In this document: piece after piece, positions 1-8,398 of the stretch
Numbering within the stretch: the stretch's first letter is position 1
Layout of the letters: each line of letters starts with the position of its first letter
From: Rhodospirillaceae bacterium
GTDB lineage: Bacteria > Pseudomonadota > Alphaproteobacteria > Rhodospirillales > Casp-alpha2
NCBI GenBank assembly: GCA_002706405.1
Contig: PALN01000077.1
Span: 31,565-95,564 of the forward strand
Length of the DNA: 64,000 nucleotides
Direction: 5' to 3'
Position numbers and translations under genes: made by a program
Notes under the pieces: generated by a model
Database searches by the model: none
What the model saw: the letters and a program-made list of their open reading frames with translations, nothing else
What the model was told of the DNA's origin: nothing

Positions 1-1
1 A

Positions 2-280
2 GGGGCCGAACTGGTCACCGATGGCAAGGTCAACGAAGCCATGATGTCGGCCCTGAAGGACGGCCTGGACCTGAAGCGCACGCTGCTGGAACTCACCGGT
101 TCCTGGATCAAGGGCGTGACCCTGAACGACGTGTTCGAGCTGAAGAAGTTCCTGCTGACCGAATTCGGGCCCGAGGTGAACCTGGCGAATGTCATGCCTG
201 ACGACGTGATGGAGACCGAAGCCCAGCGTTGCGGGCTGTCCGTGATCGGGCCAAAGGAACGGGCCGAAGCGGCGGAGTAA
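2..280 (+). CDS. Phosphosulfolactate synthase (ComA) family protein, C-terminal part
   Basis: The reading frame is open from the left edge and ends in TAA at 278-280, so only the last 92 residues are visible. The tail has FGPEVNL followed about 15 residues later by ETEAQRCGL. This resembles the end of the ComA family, where an FGPEVNLGN-like strand precedes a helix with an LExxRxGL pattern. Family members add sulfite to phosphoenolpyruvate to make phosphosulfolactate, the first step to coenzyme M or sulfolactate. In an alphaproteobacterium the real role may differ. The assignment rests on remembered C-terminal motifs only, because the catalytic N-terminal part is outside the window. The next gene starts 87 bases downstream on the same strand. 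Confidence 0.5.
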   Translation, partial: GAELVTDGKVNEAMMSALKDGLDLKRTLLELTGSWIKGVTLNDVFELKKFLLTEFGPEVNLANVMPDDVMETEAQRCGLSVIGPKERAEAAE

Positions 281-367
281 CCGACCCCGCCGCGTGGTCC
301 GATTTGCCACCATCAAATCTTGGGCGTATCGTTTCCGCCCTTATCGGCAGACCGGACCACGCCCACC

Positions 368-2668
368 ATGTTCAAGACCCATGGCTCCCACTGGGGAGCA
401 TTCGAAGCGGAAGCCCAAGACAACCGCGTTGTCGCCATCCGGCCCCTGGCCGGTGATCCCGATCCGTCCCCCATTCTGGATGGCATGGCCGAAGGCCTGC
501 ACCACGATTGCCGGATCAAGGCGCCTGCCGTCCGCGAAGGTTGGCTGAAGCATCGCGACCGGGCGCGGGGCGGCGACCGCTTTGTCGAAGTGCCCTGGGA
601 CCAAGCGCTCGACCTCGTCGCCGAGGAATTGCAGCGGGTGAAAACCGCCCACGGCAACGACGCCATCTTCGCCGGGTCCTACGGCTGGTCCAGTGCCGGG
701 CGGTTCCATCACGCCAAGACCCAGATGCAGCGCTTCCTCAACTGCTTCGGCGGGTTCACGGGGCAGAAGCACAGCTATTCCCTGGCCGCCGGTCTGGCCA
801 TCCTGCCCCATATCGTCGGCGACGTGGCGCCGCTGCGTGGGCTCACGTCCTGGGCGTCGATCGCGGAGGCGACGGACACCCTGGTCGCCTTCGGCGGCAT
901 TCCCGTGCGCAATACTCAGGTGGAGCCGGGCGGCACCGCATCCCATACCACGGTGCCTTGGCTGCAGAAGATCGCCGCCCGGGGCACCCATGTGGTCAGC
1001 ATCACGCCGATCCGCAACGACACGCCCGACTTCTTGAATCCCCAATGGATCGCCCCTCGGCCCAATACGGACGTGGCCCTGATGCTGGGGCTGGCCCATA
1101 CCCTGGTCGCCGAAGGGCTGCACGACGCGGCATTCCTCGCGACCTATGCCGTCGGCGGTGACCAGTTCCTCGCCTATGTGATGGGCGAGGCGGACGGGCA
1201 GGCGAAAACGGCCGACTGGGCGTCGGATATCTGCGACGTGCCGGCGGAGACGATCCGCACGCTGGCCCGCCGCATGGCCCAGGGCCGAACGATGATCGCC
1301 TGCAGCTATTCCCTGCAACGCGGCGACCATGGCGAACAGACCTTCTGGGTGACCATGGCCCTGGCCTGTCTGCTGGGCCAGATCGGCCTGCCCGGCGGCG
1401 GCTTCGGCTTCGGCTACGGCAGCATGCACGGCCAGGGCAATCCCGTGCCCAAGATGCCCTCGCTGACGCATACCGCCGGCCCCAATCCGACCGGCAGCTT
1501 TATTCCCGTGGCGCGGGTCACGGACCTGCTGCTCAACCCCGGGGGCGAATACGATTTCGACGGTGAACGGCGGACCTATCCGGATACCAAGCTGATCTAT
1601 TGGTGCGGCGGCAATCCGTTCCACCATCATCAGGATCTCAACCGCCTGCTTGAGGGCTGGCGGCGGCCGGATACGGTGATCGTCAACGAGCCCTGGTGGA
1701 CGCCCACGGCCAAGCTGGCCGATATCGTACTGCCCGCCACGACCACCATGGAACGCAACGACATCGGCCATTCCTCCCGCGACCGCTTCCTGGTCGCCAT
1801 GAAACAGATCGTCACGCCGCAGTTCGGCGCGCGCAATGACTTCGACATCTTCCGGGGCCTGTCCCAGCGCCTGGGCATCGAAGCGACCTTTACGGAGGGC
1901 CGCGACGAGGACGCCTGGCTGCGCCACCTATACGACCAGGCGCGCGAGGGGGCCGGGCCGCTGGCCAACCGCATGCCCGATTTCGATACGTTCTGGGAGC
2001 AGGGCATTCTGGAGTTGGAGGCGCCGGAAAAACCGCAGGTGGTCTACGAGGCATTCCGTGCCGATCCCGCTGCCCATCCCCTGCCGACGCCGTCGGGCAA
2101 GTTCGAAATCTTCTGCGCGGAAATCGCCGGATTTGCCTACGACGACTGCCCGGGCCATCCGATGTGGCGGGAGCCGGCGGAATGGTTGGGCGGGGCCGAA
2201 GCGAAGTCCTGGCCCCTGCATCTGATTTCCAACCAGCCCAAGCACAAGCTGCACTCCCAGCTTGACTTCGTCGGCCCCAGCCGCGCCGCGAAGCAGGACG
2301 GGCGGGAGCCCGTGTTCCTGTCGCCCGGCGATGCCCAGGCGCGAGGCATTCAGGATGGCGATTTGGTGCGGCTCTATAACGACCGGGGGGAAACCCTGGC
2401 CGTGGCCGCGATCAGCGACGACGTGCGCGGCGGCGTGGCGCAACTGCCGACGGGGGCCTGGTTCGACCCGGCCGACTGGGCGGCGGCGGGTGCGCTGGAA
2501 CGCCACGGCAACCCCAACGTCCTGACCCTGGACAAGGGCACGTCCAAGCTGGGCCAGGGGCCGATTTCCCATACCACGCTGGTCGAGGTCGAGAAATTCG
2601 ACGGTGCGGCGGACGCGCCCGAACCCTTCCGGCTGCCGGAAATCGTGGCGTTGCCCGCCGCCGGGTAG
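368..2668 (+). CDS. Molybdopterin oxidoreductase, BisC/TorZ/DMSO-reductase family (biotin or methionine sulfoxide / N-oxide reductase type)
   Basis: A 766-residue protein of normal length for the iron-sulfur-free, serine-ligated branch of the DMSO reductase family. Near the N-terminus it has the SYGWSSAGR motif (about residues 104-112), followed by a YS pair at about 137-138 where family members carry the Mo-coordinating serine, then LPHIVG. There is no N-terminal CxxC cluster motif and no twin-arginine signal, so a cytoplasmic enzyme is expected, as for BisC. The protein would reduce an S- or N-oxide using bis-MGD cofactor; the exact substrate cannot be read from the sequence. ATG at 368 is chosen because MFKTHGSHWG aligns with the family start; a TTG at 320 is upstream in frame. 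The stop lies 2 bases from the convergent HAD gene. Confidence 0.85.
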   Translation: MFKTHGSHWGAFEAEAQDNRVVAIRPLAGDPDPSPILDGMAEGLHHDCRIKAPAVREGWLKHRDRARGGDRFVEVPWDQALDLVAEELQRVKTAHGNDAIFAGSYGWSSAGRFHHAKTQMQRFLNCFGGFTGQKHSYSLAAGLAILPHIVGDVAPLRGLTSWASIAEATDTLVAFGGIPVRNTQVEPGGTASHTTVPWLQKIAARGTHVVSITPIRNDTPDFLNPQWIAPRPNTDVALMLGLAHTLVAEGLHDAAFLATYAVGGDQFLAYVMGEADGQAKTADWASDICDVPAETIRTLARRMAQGRTMIACSYSLQRGDHGEQTFWVTMALACLLGQIGLPGGGFGFGYGSMHGQGNPVPKMPSLTHTAGPNPTGSFIPVARVTDLLLNPGGEYDFDGERRTYPDTKLIYWCGGNPFHHHQDLNRLLEGWRRPDTVIVNEPWWTPTAKLADIVLPATTTMERNDIGHSSRDRFLVAMKQIVTPQFGARNDFDIFRGLSQRLGIEATFTEGRDEDAWLRHLYDQAREGAGPLANRMPDFDTFWEQGILELEAPEKPQVVYEAFRADPAAHPLPTPSGKFEIFCAEIAGFAYDDCPGHPMWREPAEWLGGAEAKSWPLHLISNQPKHKLHSQLDFVGPSRAAKQDGREPVFLSPGDAQARGIQDGDLVRLYNDRGETLAVAAISDDVRGGVAQLPTGAWFDPADWAAAGALERHGNPNVLTLDKGTSKLGQGPISHTTLVEVEKFDGAADAPEPFRLPEIVALPAAG

Positions 2669-2670
2669 GG

Positions 2671-3354
2671 CTAGAGCAGCTTCAGCACGCCCTTCAGGTC
2701 CTTGCCCTGATAGGTCGGCCCCAGGGCCGGATCCATGGGCAGGTCGCCCGTGCGGTTGGACCAGTAACAGGTCATGCCGTAGGCGATGGCGCCCACCACG
2801 TCGCCGGCCCCACCCGCGACATGCAGAATGTCTTTTGAGCCGATACCGAGCACACGGGTCGGCAGTTCATAGACCGACGGATGGGGTTTGTAGAAGCCCG
2901 CCGTTTCCGACGACAGCACATGGTCGAAGGCACCGGGCCCGAACACGCCGGCGACGCTGTCCAACTGGTCCTGGTCGCCATTGGACAGGATCGCGGTGGC
3001 ATAGCCCTTTTTCTTGATTGCCTGCATTACCGCCGGGGCCTCGGGCCAGGGCGACAGGGTGCCCCAGCCGGCGACCAGTTTCCGTTTCGTCGCCGCATCC
3101 ACCTTCTTGCCGGACTTGCCGAGCGCATAGTCGAGACCGATGGCCGTGCAGTCCTTGAACGGCATGCGGCCCTTGTCGAGGGAGTTGCTGGCTGCGGCGC
3201 GGCTCATCTGCACCTGGCGCCAGGTGCGGGAAAAGGCGGCGGCCTTGTCCTTCCGCATGCCCAGGGTCTGCTGCACGATGGCGGTCAGGCTCGACTGGAT
3301 GTCGAGCAGGGCGGAGAAGACGTCGAAGGTGATGAGTTTGTAGGGCTGTGTCAT
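2671..3354 (-). CDS. HAD-superfamily hydrolase, haloacid dehalogenase type II-like
   Basis: 227 residues. HAD motif I is FDVFSALLD with candidate nucleophile Asp11, motif II is SNGD (Ser124), motif III is FYKPHP (Lys156), and the last motif ends in Asp185. The layout and the WSNR tail match the L-2-haloacid dehalogenase subfamily. Some residues associated with dehalogenation are altered: the Thr of motif I is Ala15, and the Ser/Asn of the SxN-x2-D motif are Ala180 and Gly182. A phosphatase or other HAD activity is therefore as likely as dehalogenation. ATG 3354 follows an AGGAG ribosome binding site; an in-frame extension upstream lacks family similarity. The gene lies just downstream of the terminator that ends the transporter operon. 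Confidence 0.75.
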   Translation of the reverse strand: MTQPYKLITFDVFSALLDIQSSLTAIVQQTLGMRKDKAAAFSRTWRQVQMSRAAASNSLDKGRMPFKDCTAIGLDYALGKSGKKVDAATKRKLVAGWGTLSPWPEAPAVMQAIKKKGYATAILSNGDQDQLDSVAGVFGPGAFDHVLSSETAGFYKPHPSVYELPTRVLGIGSKDILHVAGGAGDVVGAIAYGMTCYWSNRTGDLPMDPALGPTYQGKDLKGVLKLL

Positions 3355-3384
3355 GGCGGTCTCCTGGGCGTGGTCTTTGGGGGC

Positions 3385-3419
3385 AAAAAGATACCCTCTC
3401 CTCGGGGCGAGGAGAGGGT
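3385..3419 (-). terminator. Rho-independent terminator of the TauT-type transporter operon
   Basis: Positions 3393-3403 and 3409-3419 form a perfect 11-bp inverted repeat with a 5-base loop. On the minus strand it is followed by ATCTTTTT (3392-3385). It sits 38 bases past the stop of the dioxygenase gene and so probably ends that operon before the HAD gene. The CCCTCTCCTC-type stem also looks like a dispersed REP-like element, which I cannot test here. Confidence 0.75.
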
Positions 3420-3457
3420 TTAATTGTTCACAACTTTGCGAATTGGCGCGGTCGTTC

Positions 3458-4318
3458 TTAGACCGGGCGCGTGCCGCGGACGGTTGTCCGATGCATGGAG
3501 CGTTCCTGGCTGAGGTCATAGTCCGTGGCCCGGTGCATGGTGCAGCGGTTGTCCCACATCACGACGTCGCCCTGCTGCCATTTGTGGCGGTAGACGAACT
3601 GGTCCTGGGTCGAATGCTCGAACAGGTGTTCCAGAAGGTCACGGCTTTCGTTGTCGCTCATACCTTCGACGCGCGAGGTGAAGCCCTCGTTGACGAAGAT
3701 GGCCTTTTTGCCCGTTTCCGGATGGGTGCGGGCGATCGGGTGAATGACCTCCGTCCATTGGGACAGTTCTTCTTCGGTCTTCACCGGACGCACGCCGGCG
3801 TTCATCATGGCTTCGTACCGGGTGCGGTAGGTATGAATGGCCTTGAGGCCCTCGAGCTTCGCCTTGGTGGCATCGTCGAGGGCGTCATAGGCGGCCGTCA
3901 TGTCCGCGTAGAGGGTGTCACCACCCTCCGGCGGGGTAATCAGGCCATGCAGGATGGAGCCCATGGGCGGGACATCTTCGTAGGTGATGTCCGAATGCCA
4001 ATAGGCGCCGCCGTTGTTGATGGGCTGCGCCCCGCCCCGGCCCCGGTTCGACAGAACCAGGATCTCGGGGAATTCGGGGTGCAGGATTTCCTTCACCGTG
4101 TGGCGCTGCAGGTCCCCGAAGCGGCGGGAATATTCCAGATGCCGCTCCATGGTCAGGTCCTGCTGGCCCCGGACCACGAGAACCGGATAGGCCATCCACG
4201 CCTTGTGCAGGTCGGCGATGGTTTGGTCGTCCAGGTCCATGTTCAGGTCAAGGCCCACGACTTCCGCCGCCAATGGGTTATCGAGCGGCTTCACGGGGAT
4301 TTGGATGGTGATGGTCAC
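3458..4318 (-). CDS. TauD/TfdA-family Fe(II)/2-oxoglutarate-dependent dioxygenase
   Basis: 286 residues, standard for the family. The iron-binding triad is visible as His108 and Asp110 (WHSD) and His262 (in CTMHRATD). Arg277, 15 residues after the last His, matches the 2-oxoglutarate-binding arginine spacing of TauD. Family members hydroxylate the carbon next to a sulfonate, sulfate ester or aryl ether, releasing sulfite, sulfate or phenol plus succinate and CO2. The GTG at 4318 is chosen because it has GGAG 8 bases upstream and MTITIQIPVKPL begins the family fold. It is the last gene of the transporter operon, 20 bases after the second permease. This suggests that the imported compound, or a product, is its substrate; taurine itself is not proven. 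Confidence 0.85.
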   Translation of the reverse strand: MTITIQIPVKPLDNPLAAEVVGLDLNMDLDDQTIADLHKAWMAYPVLVVRGQQDLTMERHLEYSRRFGDLQRHTVKEILHPEFPEILVLSNRGRGGAQPINNGGAYWHSDITYEDVPPMGSILHGLITPPEGGDTLYADMTAAYDALDDATKAKLEGLKAIHTYRTRYEAMMNAGVRPVKTEEELSQWTEVIHPIARTHPETGKKAIFVNEGFTSRVEGMSDNESRDLLEHLFEHSTQDQFVYRHKWQQGDVVMWDNRCTMHRATDYDLSQERSMHRTTVRGTRPV

Positions 4319-4338
4319 GGGATGGTCTCCGAGGCTTG

Positions 4339-5226
4339 TTAGCGCTGCATACCCCAGCGGTTGATGGTCTTCAGCTCGATGTTGCGGAAGATCAGGTTTT
4401 CCACGGTGATCCCGATAAGGATGACCATGAACAAGCCGGCGAACACACCTTCGGTCTCGATATTCTGAGAAGATTCGAAGATGTACCAACCCAGCCCGCC
4501 GCCGCCCGACGAGGCGCCGAACACAAGCTCGGCACCGATCAGGGTGCGCCAGGCAAATGCCCAACCGACCTTCATCCCGGTCATGATCGCCGGCAAGGCG
4601 GCCGGAACCAGGATCTTGACCACGAAGGGCACGCCCCTGAGGCCATAGTTCTCGCCGATCATGCGCAGGGTCGAAGACACGTTCTTGAACCCGGAATGGG
4701 TGTTCAGTGCCACGGCCCAAAGAACGGCGTGAACCAACACGAAGACCAGGCTGCCCGTGCCAAGCCCGAACCACAGCATGGCCAAGGGCAGCATGGCGAT
4801 GGAGGGCAGCGGGTTGAACATGGCCGTGGCCATGGAGATGAAATCACCTCCGAGCCGGCTTGACGTGCCCCACAGGACAAGGATGGCGGCAATGGCCATG
4901 CCGGTGGCATAGCCGATCACCAGGACCTTGACCGAGAACCACACTTTCGCCAACAGGTCACCATCAACAAGATCGCTGACGAGCCGGTCCAGAGCGGACA
5001 GGAAGGTCGGGAACATCAGGGGTTCGACGTCCAGAAGGACCGTATAGGCCTGCCAAATCGCAACAAGACTCAGCAGAATGAAGGCCTTGCGAACGCCGTT
5101 GATGTTCCAAACCTTTTCAAACACCGACAGTTTGACGGCAACGTCGCCCGTATGGGCAAGGGCGATGTTCTCGTTGATGAACTCGGGCCGGATGATGGGT
5201 TCGGGAAGCGTTTTTTGCGTGCTCAT
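4339..5226 (-). CDS. ABC transporter permease, NitT/TauT (SsuC-like) family, second paralogue
   Basis: 295 residues with a hydrophilic N-terminal arm of about 45 residues and then about six hydrophobic segments. The cytoplasmic coupling loop contains GWAFAWRTLIGAELVFG, the EAA-type loop typical of SsuC/TauC permeases. The C-terminus RWGMQ is shared with the neighbouring permease, showing that the two are paralogues. The start ATG overlaps the stop of the upstream permease (ATGA at 5226-5223), so the two are translationally coupled. They probably form a heterodimeric membrane channel, whereas most family members are encoded by one permease gene and work as homodimers. Confidence 0.88.
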   Translation of the reverse strand: MSTQKTLPEPIIRPEFINENIALAHTGDVAVKLSVFEKVWNINGVRKAFILLSLVAIWQAYTVLLDVEPLMFPTFLSALDRLVSDLVDGDLLAKVWFSVKVLVIGYATGMAIAAILVLWGTSSRLGGDFISMATAMFNPLPSIAMLPLAMLWFGLGTGSLVFVLVHAVLWAVALNTHSGFKNVSSTLRMIGENYGLRGVPFVVKILVPAALPAIMTGMKVGWAFAWRTLIGAELVFGASSGGGGLGWYIFESSQNIETEGVFAGLFMVILIGITVENLIFRNIELKTINRWGMQR

Positions 5227-6122
5227 GATGACTGCATCCCCCAGCGCCGAACAGTGCGTGATTCGATTGTGGAGAAGATCAGGCTCTCGACCAGGACACC
5301 GACCAGGATGACGGTGAACAGACCCGCGAAGACATAGGGAATGCGCAGGTCCATCTGGTTCGCGAACACGAACCAGCCGAGTCCACCGGACTGGGTGCCC
5401 GAGGTATCGGCAATCGCCCCGCCGAACACCAGTTCAGCCGCGATCAGCGTGCGCCAAGCATAGGCCCAGCCGACCTTCAGGCCCATCAGGATGGACGGGA
5501 AGGCTGCCGGGATCAGCAGTTTGGTCACATAGCTTACGCCCTTGAGACCGTAGTTGCGGCCGACCATACGCTGGGTTTCGGAAACACCCATGAAGCCCGT
5601 ATGGGCGTTCAGCGCGACCGGCCAGATGACCGAATGCAACAGCGTGAACACCACGGAACTGGACCCCAGCCCGAACCACAGCAACGCCAGCGGCAACAGC
5701 GCGATGGCGGGCAGCGGATTGAGCATGGCCGTCAGCGTCGACAGCACGTCGCTGCCGAACCGGGTCATGATGGCGGCCGTCGTCAGCAGCGTCGCGATGA
5801 CCAAACCGATGGCGTAGCCGGTAAGCAGCACGGTCATCGAGTTTTTGATCATGATCAGCAGCTGATCGTTGAGCACGGCATCGTACAGGGCGACGGCCGT
5901 GTCCGAGAACTTGGGCAGGATGTATTCGGAAACACCCGAAAGCCGCGTGTAGAGTTCCCAGGCCATCATGAGGGCGATGAGGATGGTCAGCTTGCGCACA
6001 CCATCCATGTCGACAATCTTTTCCCAAAGCGACAGCTTTCGGGCAACGTCGCCGTGGGAAGCTGCGGACAGGTCGCCGGCGTCGAATTCGGGACGGACGA
6101 CCGTTTGCGGAAGGGTACTCAT
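5223..6122 (-). CDS. ABC transporter permease, NitT/TauT (SsuC-like) family, first paralogue
   Basis: 299 residues, with the same plan as the following gene: a polar N-terminal arm with VARKLSLWEKI, about six membrane segments, and the coupling loop GWAYAWRTLIAAELVFGG around residues 215-235. ATG 6122 is preferred over an in-frame TTG at 6125 because it overlaps the stop of the ATPase gene (TGATG), the usual coupling arrangement. Its stop overlaps the start of the second permease. The two permeases differ most just after the coupling loop, where this one has an extra stretch of about five residues (ADTSGTQ region). That fits specialised halves of one heteromeric channel. Confidence 0.88.
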   Translation of the reverse strand: MSTLPQTVVRPEFDAGDLSAASHGDVARKLSLWEKIVDMDGVRKLTILIALMMAWELYTRLSGVSEYILPKFSDTAVALYDAVLNDQLLIMIKNSMTVLLTGYAIGLVIATLLTTAAIMTRFGSDVLSTLTAMLNPLPAIALLPLALLWFGLGSSSVVFTLLHSVIWPVALNAHTGFMGVSETQRMVGRNYGLKGVSYVTKLLIPAAFPSILMGLKVGWAYAWRTLIAAELVFGGAIADTSGTQSGGLGWFVFANQMDLRIPYVFAGLFTVILVGVLVESLIFSTIESRTVRRWGMQSS

Positions 6123-6976
6123 CAACCTTCGGCCTCCGCCGCCGCTGCCAGTTCGTCTTCGAGAATTCGATCGGCGAACAGCATGTTGTGGATCTTGGTC
6201 TTCAGTTCCCCGAATTCCGGGTCACCGGTGCTGGCATGGGTCAGGTGGTGGGCGTTCAATTCCGCCTTAACCTGGCCCGGATGCGGCGACAGCACCAAAA
6301 TCCGCGAGCCGACGATCAGCGCTTCTTCGATGGAGTGGGTGACGAACAGCACCGTGAAGTGGGTGTCCTCCCACAGCTGAAGCAACTCTTCCTGCATCTG
6401 CAGACGCGTCAGTGCGTCAAGCGCGGCGAAGGGTTCGTCCATCAGCAGGATGTCCGGTTCCATGGCCATGCCGCGGGCGATGGAGACACGCTGCTTCATG
6501 CCGCCGGACAGCATGTGCGGATAGGTGTCCTCGAACCGGTCGAGCTTCACCTTCTTGATGTATTCCATGGCGATGTCATTCGCCTCGGATTGCGTCTTGC
6601 AGCGGCCGCCGTTGATCAGCGCGAAGGTGATGTTTTCCTTCACCGTCTTCCAAGGCAGAAGCTGGTCGAATTCCTGGAACACCATGACCCGGTCAGGGCC
6701 CGGTTCCTTGATGTCGACCCCTTTGAGCCGCATGTTGCCTTCGACAGGCTTGAGATAGCCTGCAACCCCTTTCAGCAGGGTTGATTTGCCGCAACCCGAC
6801 GGGCCGAGCAGGACAAAACGGTCAGCGGGGTAAACCTTGAAACCGACACGGTAGGTCGCCGTGATCAAGTGTTCCTTGGTTTTGTACTGAAGGGTGACAC
6901 CGTCGACATCCAAGAGGGGGTCAACGGCGGCCGCGGCGGGGGTGTTCCCCGCCGCGGTGTGGGCGCCTTGAGTCAT
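6122..6976 (-). CDS. ABC transporter ATP-binding protein, NitT/TauT (SsuB/TauB-like) family
   Basis: 284 residues. The N-terminal 22 residues are a poorly conserved Ala-rich tail. Walker A is GPSGCGKST (about residues 58-66), the Q-loop is VFQEFDQLLPW, the signature is LSGGMKQRVSIARG, and Walker B is ILLMDEPF followed by the D-loop AALDALTR and the H-loop FVTHS. The protein powers the two adjacent permeases. It starts 3 bases after the stop of the binding-protein gene and overlaps the next permease start. The order binding protein, ATPase, permease, permease, dioxygenase supports one co-transcribed unit. Confidence 0.92.
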   Translation of the reverse strand: MTQGAHTAAGNTPAAAAVDPLLDVDGVTLQYKTKEHLITATYRVGFKVYPADRFVLLGPSGCGKSTLLKGVAGYLKPVEGNMRLKGVDIKEPGPDRVMVFQEFDQLLPWKTVKENITFALINGGRCKTQSEANDIAMEYIKKVKLDRFEDTYPHMLSGGMKQRVSIARGMAMEPDILLMDEPFAALDALTRLQMQEELLQLWEDTHFTVLFVTHSIEEALIVGSRILVLSPHPGQVKAELNAHHLTHASTGDPEFGELKTKIHNMLFADRILEDELAAAAEAEG

Positions 6977-6979
6977 GTT

Positions 6980-8023
6980 TTAGCTACCGCTCAGATCGTA
7001 GTTGTTTTCCCAGAAGTAGTCTTTCCAGCTGGACGGCATGTTCTTGATCGAGCCGATGGAATGCATGAACTTGGCAAATTCCATGGTCCGGCTGGGCATG
7101 ATCGAGTAGTGCATTTCGCTCTTGTCTCGGATCATGGCCTTGACATCTTCAAGCGGGAGCTTGGATTTCGTGAAGCGGTGGAACAGGGCCGCGGCGCGGT
7201 CCGTGTCCTCGTTGATCCACTTGGCGGCCTTGCGGAAGGAATCGCCGACGCATTTGAACAGCTTCGGATTTTCGTTCTTCCACTTTTCGGTGGTGTAGAG
7301 CGCGACCGTCGTGTGTTCGCCGCCCAACACGTCATAGGAGGTCATGACGGTGCGGACCTTGCCGCTCTTCACTTCCTGATAGGACGTCGGCAGGGTGGCG
7401 AAATGGCTTTTCACGGCCTGTCCGCCGGCCATCAGCGCCGCCGCGGCGGACGGGTGCTTCATGGACACCGTGATGTCGTCGAGCTTGAAGGCTTCCTTCT
7501 CGCCCCACTTTTTGGCCGCGGCCATCTGCAGGACCACCGCCTGGATCGAAACTTTCACCGACGGCGTGGCGATCTTGTGATCGGTCAGGCCGACATAGTC
7601 TTCGAGCTTGTTGATCTTGGGATCGTTGGTGTTCAACTTCAGCGGCATGGCCGACAAGGTCGAGATGGCCTTGACGTTGATGCGGCCCTTGGTCTTGTCC
7701 CAGAGCTTAAGCAGCGGGCCGACGCCGCCGGCGGCGAAGTCGACGTTATTGGACAGCAGCGCCTGGTTGACGGCGGCCCCGCCCGAGAAGCGGTTCATGG
7801 TGATTTTGACGTCACCGACGCCGGCATCCTTGGCGCAGGATTCAATCAGCTTTTGATCAACGACCACGTGCTGGGGCAGATAGAGCAGACCGAACTGCTG
7901 TGCGAAACGAACGGTGTCCGCTTCCGCTTTGGCCGGCGTGGCGCTACCGGCCGTAAAGGCCAGCGCGACGGCGCCGCAAACGGCCGCAGCGACCGTTTTG
8001 GTTGTAAGGCTTTTGTTCGTCAT
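6980..8023 (-). CDS. ABC transporter substrate-binding protein, NMT1/SsuA-like (NitT/TauT family)
   Basis: 347 residues. The N-terminus MTNKSLTTKT, followed by an Ala-rich hydrophobic core and an AKA-E cleavage site around residue 33, is a Sec signal peptide, so the mature protein is periplasmic. The mature start (VRFAQQFGLLYLPQHVV) is typical of family members, which bind sulfonates, nitrate, thiamine precursors or aromatic acids. ATG 8023 is chosen over an upstream in-frame codon at 8050 because GGGAGGAAACC lies directly before it. It is the first gene of the leftward operon and defines the divergent promoter region shared with the DUF3604 gene. Substrate identity is not readable; the dioxygenase at the operon end favours a sulfonate or similar compound. 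Confidence 0.85.
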   Translation of the reverse strand: MTNKSLTTKTVAAAVCGAVALAFTAGSATPAKAEADTVRFAQQFGLLYLPQHVVVDQKLIESCAKDAGVGDVKITMNRFSGGAAVNQALLSNNVDFAAGGVGPLLKLWDKTKGRINVKAISTLSAMPLKLNTNDPKINKLEDYVGLTDHKIATPSVKVSIQAVVLQMAAAKKWGEKEAFKLDDITVSMKHPSAAAALMAGGQAVKSHFATLPTSYQEVKSGKVRTVMTSYDVLGGEHTTVALYTTEKWKNENPKLFKCVGDSFRKAAKWINEDTDRAAALFHRFTKSKLPLEDVKAMIRDKSEMHYSIMPSRTMEFAKFMHSIGSIKNMPSSWKDYFWENNYDLSGS

Positions 8024-8398
8024 GATTGGTTTCCTCCCTGATGACGACAATCAAATTGTCATGGAACGGGTTTCGATGCCTTGTTGTGTCCGCCGGACTT
8101 CGTTGTCCGATCGGATGGGACATTCTTTGCTGTGACAAAATCCGCACCCCAACCCTCCTGGGGCAGTACTGCGGATGAGCAGCGTATTTTATTGTTTGTC
8201 CCTGACATCACAGCTTTCAAGACTATCGGGAAAATTTCGATATTCCTATATAGTTTTTCTAATTTTCCCCCGATATAGTGCCTCGCCGAATTACGATATA
8301 GTTATTCGACCGTTTTCGACAAGATTAAGCCATTGCAGGCTTAACCGGGAACGCTAATTAAGACGATTTAAAGGGACATAGGTCCAGGAGACGACAAA
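8024..8398. promoter_or_regulatory. Divergent promoter region with several palindromes and a GATATAGT-type direct repeat
   Basis: No gene is seen in these 375 bases between the binding-protein gene and the DUF3604 gene. Next to the left gene is a perfect GACAATcaaATTGTC (8046-8060), and beyond it the palindrome GTCCGCCGGAC (8088-8098). The right half is markedly AT-rich. It holds TATCGGGAAAATT (8224-8236) facing AATTTTCCCCCGATA (8261-8275) as an imperfect long inverted repeat. It also holds three copies of an (T/G)ATATAGT word at 8247, 8272 and 8295, spaced 25 and 23 bases. These look like operator sites for a regulator that is not encoded beside them. The DUF3604 gene has an AGGAG site at about 8388. 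Confidence 0.5.

Noticed and set aside
341..1927. Long minus-strand open frame (528 codons) inside the molybdoenzyme gene
   Set aside because: It is antisense to a clear BisC-family protein, shows no family motif, and is the usual consequence of high GC in the third codon position.
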